Assembly (NCBI GenBank): GCA_030159075.1
Contig: BROG01000526.1
Span: forward strand, 310,001-374,000
Direction: 5' to 3'
Length of the DNA: 64,000 nt
Source: Atrina japonica
Taxonomy: Eukaryota > Mollusca > Bivalvia > Pterioida > Pinnidae
Below are positions 56,601-64,000 of the stretch, one piece after another (position 1 is the stretch's first letter; each line of letters begins with the position of its first letter). The notes under the pieces are model-generated. The model searched no databases. It was not told the DNA's origin and worked only from the letters and a program-made list of their open reading frames with translations. Made by a program: the position numbers and the translations under genes.

Positions 56601-59600
56601 CTAAATGTTTATACACTAAAGATTTGTTTTAAAAAGGATCTAAATGTTTATACACTAAAGATTTGTTTTAAAAAGGAAGACAGTTTGTTAACACTGTATA
56701 CCATGACATTTTCACTAATGTTTAATTTTCACTGGTTTCATGCCAAAATGAGAGGGCGAATTTAAAATAAAGGAGAAAATTTCCAGCTAAATAACTGAAG
56801 CCAGAACTGGCATGTAGGGTGAATTTAAGATGGGGTGAATTTAAGATGGGGTGATTTTAAGATGGGATGAATTTAAGATGGGGTGAATTTAAGATGGGGT
56901 GAATATGTTTTCTGTCATAAAAGGGCAAAAATAACCAGGGGCAAATATAACAAGGGGCGAAAATTTGCAGGTATACAGTAGTTCAAATATATCATATCAA
57001 CACTGATGCATTGATCTGTTAAAATTTTACGGTCAACATGACATGGGTGACATGGATGTTATTTTTACCATCCAAAATTCATGTTTCTTGTTTTTACCTA
57101 AGTGGTTGAACTAAATTCTTCAGTGATATACTTGGCACAATTTCTTCCCTCCTCAGTGGAGCTCTAATATTGTAACGAACAATTCCTTCTGCTCCATGCT
57201 TCAAAAACAAAAATAATAAGTTATAAATTGAGTGTTCAAATTCACAATTGACTTACATGTAGATAAAAAAAGGATAAGTTTTATTGGAATTTCTCTAGTA
57301 ACAATATCTTTACAGAGCTACCTATTTGCATATTTTGTATATTTACTTGAAGTCTGCATTTACATTGTTATTCACATATAAATATACATTTATTTTGGGA
57401 GCTATAGATCAGTTTACTGTACATGTACTTATTTTTGCGGTATTATAATATTAGTGCCTCTCGCACTCAAGTCATTGCGCTAATTGAAGGGCAGCACTAA
57501 AATTTCTCCTTCTTGTCATTCTGTATTTCTGTGTACACGACAAAGCTAATGAAATTTAAGATTGCACTAATTAGTTTATAGTTATAGCCCTGAGAGTGCT
57601 GAAATATAAGTGCTCTAATCTAAATACACATACAGTAATACATATCTTTTGTACTGACAGACTTTAAATTATCCACTGTATAAATGAGTAGGTAAATTTG
57701 AAGAAAGTAAATTTCATCGAAATATTATGAAATTGAGTTTTCTTCAGAAAAAAGTCTTATATTTGATATTATTAAGATATTTGAGAATGACTATTGTATA
57801 GGATTCATCAAAGCAATAATAACAGCAAATATGTTTTTATATCTGTCATAGTAATTAACATGAAGATCAGTGTTTTGACAAGTATTTCAAAATAACATTT
57901 TTGATATGTAAGTTTCCTTTTTGATATTTGATCCCTGAAAACCTTACATTTGTACATATGACAAACCTATCTTATCATAAAATTTGATACTTACAGTACC
58001 TTACCTGACGTAAAAATTGAAAGTTTTTACAAAATAGATACACTAAAGTTCAGAAGACTAGCTCCTGCCTAAAATGAACAATCCACCCACCCTGAGTCAG
58101 ATAAAATATGGATAAAATATGTACAGTGAAACCTGTATCCAGAGACCACTATCATGAAAGACCATCTATCATTTGAGACCACAATTTGAAAACTATTCAG
58201 TTTGATATCTCTGTAAATAAAACCTCTTTTGAGAGACCATCTGTCTTGAAAGACCACGTCTCAGTGGCAGAGCAGGTGCAGGGATCTCAATGACCCGTTT
58301 TATGATGGTGCTGCACCATCATTAAATTTTCTTGCACCATTGTTAAATTGTCTGCGCCATCATTAAATTTCCAAGAGCCATCGTTGAATCAACCATCGCC
58401 ATCCTAATATTACATATATATACTGTAGTGTAGCCTGAAAAAATTATTATGGTTTTCGGTGTTATTCACTTTCATACAAGCTTATTTATAAGTAATTTTG
58501 GAGAAAAAATATATACAGATGAATTAACATCATGTGATATACAAACATAGTCCTGTCAATAGAAGCCAACAACTGACAAAATCTGTCGGCAATTTTCATG
58601 AAAATGCGGATGTTTATATACAGTGCCACGGACACATTTTTGGTATTTATGCCATAATAGACAGAGGAAAAACAAACAATATTAACAGTATATTCAATAA
58701 TTTACCACAGAAAATGGTTAACTACAACCAAACAGCAATTAGATTTATTTAAAAGATTTTAAGTTGAAATTATTTCACTGAAAGATAAATATGCATAAAA
58801 CTGACTGATTTATAAATTAATGTCAGTGTGCATGATGTAAAGGTCTGTGTCATCAACAGTACAAAAATGCTCTTTTACCCTCAGCTAATCTACATACATG
58901 TTTAAGTAAAGTGATTAATTGAAGTGTAATAATTTTATCAATAAAATCATTATTTTTTTTATACTTTATACTTAATCAATATTATTCATTCATTATATCA
59001 ACTATATTTTCAGTGAAGGAATAGATCAAAATCACTTTTTTAACAGGTGTCAGAGCATAAATAATTAAATAATTTCAAATGCAATCGTAAAAGTCACTAC
59101 TCATATTTTTTCGGCGGGGGGTGCAGGTGGAGTTTGGATTCAAGTTGAGTCGTAGATTGCTCCATTGTTAAATTTTCATCCATGGAGATACCTGCAGGTG
59201 GTCTCTCAAGACTGGTTCCACTATACTTACAACATGTCGTAGAAGTATTCTATTATTTTAAATCCTGTCAAGAATTGTTCATTGTATATTGTGGCATAGC
59301 CCGCTGTAGGGTAAATGCTATAAATTTTTATCTGAACTATAGACTGATGCTGATGCAGTGTGGGGTCTTTAACATGTCACATCTATACATATATGGAACC
59401 CATGCCTTTCACTTCCTATGCTCCAAATTAACAATGACTACCTGTTCCAAAGACTAAGGATAACTTAAATCCGGAATCAAACCCAGAACCCTCCACTTAT
59501 AAGATTTTGAAACCAATAAACTTGTAATTATGAAAAAATTATGGAAATTTTTTTACCATTGCTGGGAGTTTGGAGTCAATATCTACACCATGGAAGTTGA

Positions 59601-62600
59601 TAGTATAACTAAGCTTGACCTCACCCAAGTTAGCCCACCATTTAGCGATACACATTTCTAATGTGTTGTTTCCCTGAAAAGAAAACAAAATTATATTAAG
59701 TAAAGTGCATGTCATATTTCAGAACATAAACATATATATAAATAATTCACTTGAAATTACATATTAATCATATGTTATGAATCATTTCAATAGATAAACT
59801 TTAACCTTTTGAACACTGTTGGCCCAAGGATTACAGCTCCTTCACCCTGGGCTCCCTGGAGTCATTTCGCCCAAAATGTTAGAATAATATGAATTTAGTT
59901 TTATATTTCTAATTATATCTGTAGTGAAAAATATATGTTTTGCTTTCATTTTCCCTTTCGGTGTTATTTTCTGACTCAAAGTCTAATTCATTCTCGCAAT
60001 CATCATCATCATCATCATCATCATCTGTCAACATGACACATCCAGTTCTTTGTTGTCTGTTAGTGTAATGTCATTTGAAATGCTGACATCACTAAACAGT
60101 AACTATCCAAAAGTCGACTTACCACAACAGGAAATGCCTGTGTTGTTTCACCATTATCTGACAAAGTGACAAACTTCTCAAACTCAAGTTTTTTGTATTG
60201 ACACTGTGGAAGCACCTGCATTCCGTGTAGAAGAATTCGACAACTTTTCTCACAATCTGTAGAGCGTAACTTCAGCACTATCGAAAGAAACAAGAAAACA
60301 GGATAGAAAACTGATACCATTTCATTAGATGTCTTCCAGACTGAAGTTGATTCAAAATACAGCACTGTTTTAACTCAAGACTTTTTTTGCAAAATCTATA
60401 CTGTATCTCTATTGTATGGAGTCTAAGAGCCAAGAAAATTGCCTCTCACTTACTTCTAATTACCACTCCGAGTTGCAAAGCCAATCAGAATGTAAACTAG
60501 CTAACAAAAGAAAAAAGGTCCCAGTACTGGTCTAAAGAAACACATAAGAACTGATTTATTTTGTTGATCTGTGACTAAATTGTCATGATTATACTAATGG
60601 ACAAAAATAAAATATAAGCTGCCAGTCTCCCCATACATGAAACTTCCATCTTTTTTTTCAAACACACAAGATTTTGGTTAAGTTTGTTATTGTAATTACT
60701 TTAATCTAAATGATAATTAGTAAACTGATTATAATAACCTGATAGAGATATCCAATTTTAAAACTTTTTCTGGTCTACAAAACTTCACTTCACAGCAGGG
60801 TGTTTTGAGAATATTTGAAAAAAATTCTGACTTTGTTTACAAAGTAATTCTTTCTGACATGATATAAGATACTTTAAGAGTTTCTCAGTCTTTCCTTATA
60901 CATGTGACTCACCACAATTTCTGAGATTATGGTGAGTCACATGTATAAGGGGATCATTTCAATTTATAAACTTTTTTATTACATTATAGAAAACAAACAG
61001 CCATGCATTAGAAGCTGAGTTCCACTGTAAAATAATTAGTTGTCATAAGGGGATGTTCATATTGTACACAATGTTTCATGACATCTTTTTACTTAATAAC
61101 AAAACTTCAACTTGATCACAATATTCTGGATTTCAAAATGGGGGTAGACTTATATGTCAATTTGCCTTATATGGTAATCATGATATTATTTCTTTGTACT
61201 TAATGATATGAAGCTTAAGTCAAAATGTATGACACTTCATTTGTAGTTGGTTATATTTTAATATAAAAGGATATCAAAAACTACCAAAATAATCACGACA
61301 GAAAAATGCACAAGTATTTAATTTTTACCTGCCACAGTTGCACCTTCAGGCACCTGGATGAAATACCTGTGTATCTGACCAGGCTTATAGGTAACATCTG
61401 TGTGGCTGACTTCATATTTAATGGTGTCCATTACTCTGAAATGATATAAGCATAAGCAAAACATGAGCCAGTGGCTGAGAAAAGGTCCTTAAGACATAAC
61501 AAATGAATGGGAGAAAACAATGAATTCCATCTGACGTACTATTTCTAATTTTGTCGATTTTTCATGCTGGAAACAATACAAGTTGCTCGCATTCTCATAT
61601 TGTATTTTTAAAAGCCATATAAGTTCAAGTTTCTGAAAACATTAAAATCACAATTTCCCCTAAAACAATCCTTGGCTAGGTTATTATTTCTATGGCAACA
61701 AATGGTTACAAGAAGACACTTCAGAACAGTTACTGAGTGTTATTTATGAATCAACTCAACAAGGGCTTCCATTACCCAGGTAGAACAATGCCCAACTCAC
61801 TTCTTAACAGTGTTGGTTCACTCCTTGAAAAGGATATATTTGATATAAAAATGAAAGACCATTTTTAATTAGCTGCTTTTGCCCTGTAGCTATGGATGGC
61901 AAAATTGTACAATTTCTCATATACAGAAAACTGAGATCAAAACCATTTTGTTGCGTTCAAAACAAATTTCTATATTTATGGAATAAATCTGTTTAGTTTT
62001 TGCCTTTTTTCATCTTAAAATGTAAAAATGAATTTTAAATGAATGTAATAGTAAAAATATAATAATACATGTCAAAATCTATATCGCATGCCATATCAAC
62101 CTAAGAGTCCAATATTAGCTCTTGGGCCTATAGCCCAAGGAATGATATTGGACTCTCGAGTTGATATGGTATGTGATAAAGATTTTGTCATGTTTTGTTG
62201 TTTTTATCATATATTTAAAATCCTCCTGGTAAATAGACAAGTATTAAATTATAAAAAATACTATAAAAATATATTTTTAAATTTCTATATTATAATCACG
62301 ACTTGCGTCCCTCAATGAAAATTCCTATGCTGGCAGATTACAGAGTAAGCCTACACAAACTGTCTACACAACTTGAAATTAGTCTTAAGCTTCCTTAAGA
62401 TACTCAGTGTAAATATTTCATTAAGATATAACTGAAATAACAATATAGACCTACAGGAACTTTGAAAAGAACATTCATGAATCCCTGTTGTGAGGCTGTT
62501 CAAGGTCAAACATTGTGTTGAAGGGAATAGCCTACAGTAGGCTACTCCATATACTTGTCACCTACCTACGGAATATAATTACACTTGTTAAATGGAATGT

Positions 62601-63925
62601 TTACTAAATCAAACCATTCATTCACATTTTCATTCAACAATCTTTAAAACCATCCACAATTAGGACTAATATGTCACAGAATGTGCTTAGTCTGGCAAGA
62701 TATTGGTTTTTGCCTGAAGGGGGAAACAATTGAGGTATTCCAAATAATAATACAAGAAGGTTCTAAATGGGGGTGCGATAAAGGGTTGAAGGGATGTGAT
62801 AAACGGAGGCATGATACAGGGTATGCAATAAAGGGCACATGCTGGCTCCTGTATCAGAGATGAAAAAATTCTGTATTTGTAGTTAATATATGATTCGATA
62901 AAAACTAAGGAGTCGAATTTCTTGATGTTTCATATAATAATTTTGTTATTTATAATTATAAATAATTTATAATTCAATTTTAATGAGTCACAAAATAAGC
63001 ACCCACAGAGCAGAAATTCAATAAGTCAAATTTCAAGATTTCCTACTTTTCAATTCAATATTTACGCAAAAATGTATAAACACTTATTATGTTATACATA
63101 TATGTCATTGTACTATAATAGATTAAAGGTTTATAAGAAATCAAATAAAATATAGTTGTTTTAACTACATTTGAAATCATATGAAAAATTTATATTCAAA
63201 ATCTATAAATTGTAATACAATTACATGTTTTTAGAAATATAGATGCAAAACTGAAAAATTACTAAATACATGTAGTCTACATGATGCCCCAAATTTATTT
63301 ATTTTAAAATTATATCTATTTTATCCATTTCAAGTATTAAAGTACTTTATCATAAGATTTACATAAACATTTCTGTAAATAAATCATTTTATATAACTAT
63401 CATTAGTACTTTCATTATTATTTTTTAATTTCCATAATTCAAATGAAAGTCAGGTTTGGTATCGTTTCTATAATTTATATTTCCAGAAGTACCAATAAAG
63501 TGAGTAACGATGTTGTCTTGTTGATTCTAGATCTACATTAGATCTACATTAGAATTTAGAGGTAAAGTTTTTCCTGTTTTATTATAAATAAAATGATGGA
63601 TTCAGTTTCTTGTTTTTTTTTCTTGTGGAATTGCACTAGAACATATGAATTCAAAAATGGACATAAAAAAGGAAGCTAACTGATAGAAATAGGTCACATG
63701 CTTGGTTTATTTACCAAAACGATCTCAAAAGACATCAAGTATTTAATGCGTCCACTAGGACACAATAGATCTTATTTTAGGTGTCATTTAGGATTTTTAC
63801 GCGTAAATACGCAGAATTTTTGCATCAAGGAAAACCCTGTATACTTACTTTGAAGGTATCATGACTGTAACAGGTAATCTGAAGACCGGACCTTTCTCAG
63901 CACAACTGACATCAAAACCACAGAC
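41553..63925 (-). CDS. TPP2: Tripeptidyl-peptidase II, C-terminal 15 coding exons (5' part off the window)
   Basis: Fifteen minus-strand exons join without a phase error to 1917 nt, 638 residues plus TAG. Family knowledge: TPP2 is a giant cytosolic serine exopeptidase of the subtilisin clan that removes tripeptides downstream of the proteasome and assembles into spindle-shaped complexes. The catalytic Asp, His and Ser lie in the N-terminal half, beyond position 64000. What is visible is the central beta-rich region and the C-terminal helical region. Diagnostic blocks match my memory of the vertebrate protein: VCGFDV, YKPGQIHRYFIQVPEGAT, TLEMCIAKWWANLG, LLYESEYESQLWMIYD, GSGDAYPNQ, EALRDLQISWI, YPDHMPVYVSRLQAL, KNDPRPDAASIK, DKLKDTLVEALLRLGCA and the end KNWLLVKYPTSYRPF. 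Total length would be near the usual 1250 if the missing half is normal. Odd points: an 83-bp tandem duplication over one acceptor, and introns carrying four minisatellites. Confidence 0.96.
41714..41838. repeat. Degenerate TG-rich simple repeat in the last TPP2 intron
   Basis: Mixed TGTGTG, TCTCTGTGCATG and similar units. The His/Thr-rich and Cys/Val-rich frames over it are artefacts. Confidence 0.9.
41930..42090. mobile_element. MITE family M3 copy
   Basis: It matches 48231-48445: ATCAACCCCTGTAGTCACAT, TTTAGACTCACCCAAATCAA and ATCATACACTCCTAAATT. Confidence 0.7.
42239..42358 (-). CDS. TPP2: TPP2 exon n
   Basis: Forty whole codons: LGHAQVCRHYGRALKILQK, then KPSQEVEKKFLK, in the helical tail. 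The acceptor is TTTTTCAG and the donor GTAAGA. Confidence 0.93.
42665..42945 (-). mobile_element. SINE family 2, full-length copy with tRNA-like head
   Basis: On the minus strand the head near 42940 reads AGCTGGCGTGGCTTAGTCGG (A-box-like TGGCTTAGTCGG), with a B-box-like GTGTGAGTCC near 42880. The body contains the inverse of GGGTTCTTTAACATGCTGAC and ends near GATGTTAAACAAC at 42690. Confidence 0.7.
43140..43325 (-). mobile_element. SINE family 3 copy with tRNA-like head
   Basis: On the minus strand the head GGTGTCTGGGTAGCTCAGTG starts near 43325, with an A box (TAGCTCAGTGG) and a B box (GGATCGATCCTC). The conserved body block, inverse of GAGGAAACCAGAGTACCTAT, follows. Confidence 0.75.
43408..43615 (-). 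CDS. TPP2: TPP2 exon m
   Basis: It encodes EMDKLKDTLVEALLRLGCAQ, an acidic segment (DEDEAEEEENE), then LKETFLKLQNWFDPTDTK. The acidic insert matches the Glu-rich variable loop of the family. The acceptor is CTGCAG and the donor GTAGAT. Confidence 0.95.
43690..43870. mobile_element. GACCACC repeat family copy
   Basis: Multiple GACCACC/GGTGGTCT half-sites, with an end GGTTCCACTGTACC that mirrors the TACAGTGAAACCTG start of the copy at 58125. The TACAGT end suggests a TA-target pogo/mariner-type MITE (inference). Confidence 0.6.
44144..44804. mobile_element. Non-autonomous element with AACAAGAGGCCC start and GGTGAGCTAAAAAC end
   Basis: The left end is AACAAGAGGCCCAAG followed by CGCTCACCTGAG; the right end is CTCAGGTGAGCTAAAAAC. 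The inner ends are inverse. I recall this layout from bivalve repeats (memory, not searched). The gap between TPP2 exons m and l is largely this element. Confidence 0.7.
44930..45060 (-). CDS. TPP2: TPP2 exon l
   Basis: It encodes DRLQRLGEIIDLSKQIISKI then YYGMKNDPRPDAASIK. The acceptor is TTTTCAG and the donor GTATGA. A helical region by family comparison. Confidence 0.95.
45708..46470. repeat. 31-bp minisatellite, about 25 copies
   Basis: The unit starts ACTACTATACAGGTGAATC and ends ACAACATGTGTC. The left two-thirds is homogeneous and the right end degenerate. It lies between TPP2 exons k and l. Confidence 0.96.
46566..46665 (-). CDS. TPP2: TPP2 exon k
   Basis: It encodes DDPLYEELQSQYPDHMPVYV then SRLQALNSSK, the conserved YPNYLPLYVARLHQL segment. 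The acceptor is TTTGTAG and the donor GTAAGA. Confidence 0.96.
46789..47850. repeat. 34-bp CA-rich minisatellite, about 31 copies
   Basis: The unit starts AACAACACACACATGTAATC and ends ACATCCACCTACAC. Variants with CAACTACATAA alternate in patches. It lies between TPP2 exons j and k; the 119-codon plus-strand frame is repeat. Confidence 0.96.
47925..48076 (-). CDS. TPP2: TPP2 exon j (charged linker)
   Basis: It encodes MPYKYVVTESPKK, then a Lys/Asp/Asn-rich linker of about 22 residues, then EYKEALRDLQISWISK. The family has a similarly charged, variable linker here. The 34-bp minisatellite ends only about 75 bases past its donor. Confidence 0.95.
48231..48445. mobile_element. MITE family M3, best copy
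   Basis: The terminal inverted repeats are CTTAACTCATCAGCCCCTG and CAGGGGTTGATGAGTTAAG, with one mismatch over 19 bases; total 215 bp. Other copies lie at 33425-33590 and 41930-42090. Confidence 0.85.
48806..48884 (-). CDS. TPP2: TPP2 exon i
   Basis: It encodes IPKMAKTGMYLSGTFSLFKD and EIMSKV, matching the conserved IPKGAG-CYLAGSLTL segment. The acceptor is TTTTTTCAG and the donor GTAAGT. Confidence 0.95.
49435..49930. mobile_element. GGTCAAGGTCACTAGGTCA repeat, two tandem monomers
   Basis: Two related monomers of about 180 bp (starting near 49515 and 49715) share AAGGTCACWAGGTCAAAAGT, CCAAATGAAAGCTCTGG and GAATCTATATWTGAAATATC. The right end GTGAGCTAAAAAG resembles that of 44144-44804. Confidence 0.75.
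50425..50663 (-). mobile_element. SINE family 1, full-length copy in a TPP2 intron
   Basis: On the minus strand the head GGGGCCTCCGTGGACGAGTG starts at 50661, with B box GGTTCGAGCCC near 50585. The shared body follows, ending near GTGTGATATAAAAC. Confidence 0.8.
51067..51308 (-). CDS. TPP2: TPP2 exon h, with duplicated 5' end
   Basis: It encodes YNTKLEKGEYTLMLQIRHD, then the HHKLPTALTMD and GQIYPLF segments, ending AEK at a GTAAGT donor. The frame-preserving acceptor is at 51309-51310. An 83-bp copy of the acceptor plus the first 24 codons lies immediately upstream, at 51319-51401. Confidence 0.95.
51236..51401. repeat. 83-bp tandem duplication over the TPP2 exon h acceptor
   Basis: Copies 51236-51318 and 51319-51401 are identical except at one position (TCTAGC against TCCAGC). 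Each contains ACTTGTAG followed by the exon start on the TPP2 strand. Eighty-three is not a multiple of three, so including both copies breaks the reading frame. Confidence 0.97.
51600..51695. mobile_element. GACCACC repeat family fragment
   Basis: It starts TACAGTCGAACTTGTATATA and contains ACAGGTGGTCTTTATATAAA. The TACAGT end matches the copy at 58125. Confidence 0.55.
52336..53746. repeat. 47-bp minisatellite, 30 copies
   Basis: The unit starts CATCAATCGTTTCAGCCATG and ends GCTCCTGTTTGTAAAGA. Three sites vary between copies (ATCGTTT or ATCATTT, AGCCATG or AGTCATG, GCTCCTG or GCTTCTG) and run in blocks. One copy has an extra T. It lies between TPP2 exons g and h. Confidence 0.98.
54120..54240. 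mobile_element. GACCACC-type repeat fragment
   Basis: CAGGTGGTCACTATATAAGG, GGACACAGAGTCGTTATATG and the end AAGTTTGACTGTATA resemble the family ends. Confidence 0.4.
54305..54490 (-). mobile_element. SINE family 2 fragment
   Basis: The body blocks GTTTTACATCCTGCCAAG, TATGGAGATGTCATCAG, TATGGACTGATGCCAATGC and CTTCTGTGACATGGGACC are shared with 42665-42945 and 59250-59515. No head is seen. Confidence 0.6.
54577..54950. repeat. 34-bp minisatellite, exactly 11 near-identical copies
   Basis: The unit starts AATGTATTGTGCAACTGG and ends GTCCTGAACATTTGGC. All copies are the same except one C to T. Since 34 is one more than a multiple of three and the unit has no stop on the minus strand, all three minus frames are open. 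Confidence 0.99.
55200..55337 (-). CDS. TPP2: TPP2 exon g
   Basis: Forty-six whole codons from DKAGEVMPDC through LLYESEYESQLWMIYDANK to GSGDAYPNQ, among the best-conserved stretches of the family. The acceptor is TTTACAG and the donor GTAATG. Confidence 0.97.
55394..55616. mobile_element. TA-flanked MITE with CTGTAAACATGG inverted ends
   Basis: The ends TA-CTGTAAACATGG and CCATGTTTACAG-TA are perfect inverted repeats with a TA duplication. Inside is an inverted pair, GGGGGTAATTTACAC and GTGTAAATTACCCCC. About 223 bp, 57 bases upstream (TPP2 sense) of exon g. Confidence 0.85.
56323..56422 (-). CDS. TPP2: TPP2 exon f
   Basis: It encodes SEGRDTLPEERQIYAIELTY then SFHL, matching the RQLYEMILTYSFH region. 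The acceptor is TTTCAG and the donor GTTTGT, weaker than its neighbours. Confidence 0.93.
56600..56677. repeat. 39-bp perfect tandem duplication
   Basis: The unit TCTAAATGTTTATACACTAA and onward occurs at 56600 and again at 56639 with no difference. Intronic. Confidence 0.95.
56692..56980. mobile_element. MITE related to 32694-32889, with internal 16-bp repeat
   Basis: The ends are CACTGTATACC and GGTATACAGTAG, with GAGGGCGAATTT and GGGGCGAAAATTTGCAGG inside. At 56817-56904 five copies of a 16-bp unit (GTGAATTTAAGATGGG) have expanded within it. Confidence 0.65.
57098..57198 (-). CDS. TPP2: TPP2 exon e
   Basis: It encodes HGAEGIVRYNIRAPLRREEI then SISLKNLVQPL. The acceptor TTTTTGAAG is unusual in having GA before AG. 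The phase is correct on both sides. Confidence 0.9.
57415..57637. mobile_element. Probable TA-flanked MITE, diverged
   Basis: The left end TACTGTACATGTACTTATT and right end AATACACATACAGTA form an imperfect inverted pair around about 223 bp. Confidence 0.45.
58125..58265. mobile_element. GACCACC repeat family, good copy
   Basis: It starts TACAGTGAAACCTGTATCCA, followed by alternating GAGACCAC and GAAAGACCA half-sites, including AAAACCTCTTTTGAGAGACC. Confidence 0.6.
58300..58405. repeat. Degenerate tandem repeat, about 28 bp
   Basis: Four diverged units of the CACCATCATTAAATTTTCTT type. Intronic. Confidence 0.65.
59250..59515 (-). mobile_element. SINE family 2 copy
   Basis: It carries AATCCTGTCAAGAATTGTTC, TATAGACTGATGCTGATGCA and GGGTCTTTAACATGTCACAT. 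At the right end, CCGGAATCAAACCCAGAACC reads as a B-box-like GGTTTGATTCC on the minus strand. Confidence 0.6.
59557..59673 (-). CDS. TPP2: TPP2 exon d
   Basis: It encodes NNTLEMCIAKWWANLGEVKL and YTINFHGVDID, matching the conserved IARWW and ISFHG segments. Thirty-nine whole codons between TTTCAG and GTAAAA. Confidence 0.95.
59998..60025. repeat. (ATC)n microsatellite
   Basis: About nine CAT units, between TPP2 exons c and d. Confidence 0.9.
60123..60277 (-). CDS. TPP2: TPP2 exon c
   Basis: It encodes STDCEKSCRILLHGMQVLPQ and then FEKFVTLSDNGETTQAFPV. The acceptor is CGATAG and the donor GTAAGT. The frame continues into upstream intron, so the boundary is set by phase and homology. Confidence 0.94.
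60894..60950. repeat. Perfect 21-bp-arm hairpin in a TPP2 intron
   Basis: The arms 60894-60914 and 60930-60950 are exact reverse complements (CCTTATACATGTGACTCACC start) around a 15-base loop. Intronic, between exons b and c. Confidence 0.93.
61329..61435 (-). CDS. TPP2: TPP2 exon b
   Basis: It encodes SHTDVTYKPGQIHRYF then IQVPEGAT, close to the family consensus. The acceptor is TTTCAG and the donor GTAAAA. Confidence 0.95.
62079..62185. repeat. Imperfect palindrome, foldback MITE-like
   Basis: The left arm GCATGCCATATCAACCTAAG continues with GAGTCCAATATT. It pairs with AATGATATTGGACTCTCGAG and GTTGATATGGTATGTG, and an inner CTTGGGC/GCCCAAGG pair sits at the tip. A diverged relative lies at 55650-55735. 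Confidence 0.8.
62186..63848. other. TPP2 intron between exons a and b, nothing else seen
   Basis: AT-rich intron sequence. The 60-codon frame at 62681-62863 shows a weak internal repeat (GGGTGCGATAAAGGG-like units, 62768-62838) and no coding signal. Confidence 0.5.
63849..63925 (-). CDS. TPP2: TPP2 exon a
   Basis: It encodes VCGFDVSCAEKGPVFRLP and onward, matching the VCGYD region just after the catalytic half. The acceptor is AATAATAG and the donor GTAAG, ending two bases into a lysine codon. Sequence from 63926 to 64000 is intron. Confidence 0.92.
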
Positions 63926-64000
63926 CTATTATTGATACAAATAGCATACTGATACAGCATCAACAACTACAAACATATATAGTATATTCATATTTATATA

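Overview
The window is nuclear DNA from an animal, most likely a bivalve mollusc. It is AT-rich, its genes are split by GT-AG introns, most ORFs are short random or low-complexity frames, and it is full of microsatellites, minisatellites, MITEs, tRNA-derived SINEs and decayed reverse transcriptase copies of kinds I associate with bivalve genomes. The taxonomic call is inference. Nothing looks bacterial or organellar.

I could assemble three genes by joining exons with matching splice phase. (1) 1358-4134, + strand: a complete four-exon NPC2-like gene (secreted ML-domain sterol-binding protein, 151 aa). (2) 24524-29223, + strand: a five-exon paired-like Q50 homeobox gene of about 231 aa; the homeodomain spans three exons, and the short first exon is the least certain part. 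(3) 41553-63925, - strand: the last 15 coding exons of tripeptidyl-peptidase II (TPP2). They encode 638 residues, roughly the C-terminal half; the subtilisin-type catalytic half lies beyond the right edge. A fourth, unrecognised gene is suggested by two phase-compatible coding exons at 32935-33096 and 33727-33816, with a possible alternative last exon at 35807-35890. A small secreted-type ORF at 7110-7376 sits downstream of a good TATA box but is weak.

Layout: 1-4.2 kb NPC2, with an RT fragment in its first intron. 4.2-24.5 kb is a gene-poor stretch with RT remnants, SINE copies, a near-perfect 53-bp-arm hairpin and long TA, CA, AG and AAT arrays. 24.5-29.3 kb is the homeobox gene. 29.3-39.5 kb holds MITEs, RT tail fragments and the orphan exons. 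39.5-64 kb is the TPP2 3' half, whose introns and 3' flank carry five different minisatellites (31, 32, 34, 34 and 47 bp units), several SINEs and several TA-flanked MITEs.

The genes do not form a pathway: NPC2 acts in lysosomal sterol transfer, the homeobox protein in transcription, and TPP2 in cytosolic peptide turnover. The observation most worth checking is an 83-bp tandem duplication covering the splice acceptor and first 24 codons of one TPP2 exon. Use of the outer acceptor would frameshift the message into an early stop. I found no convincing new multi-gene system.
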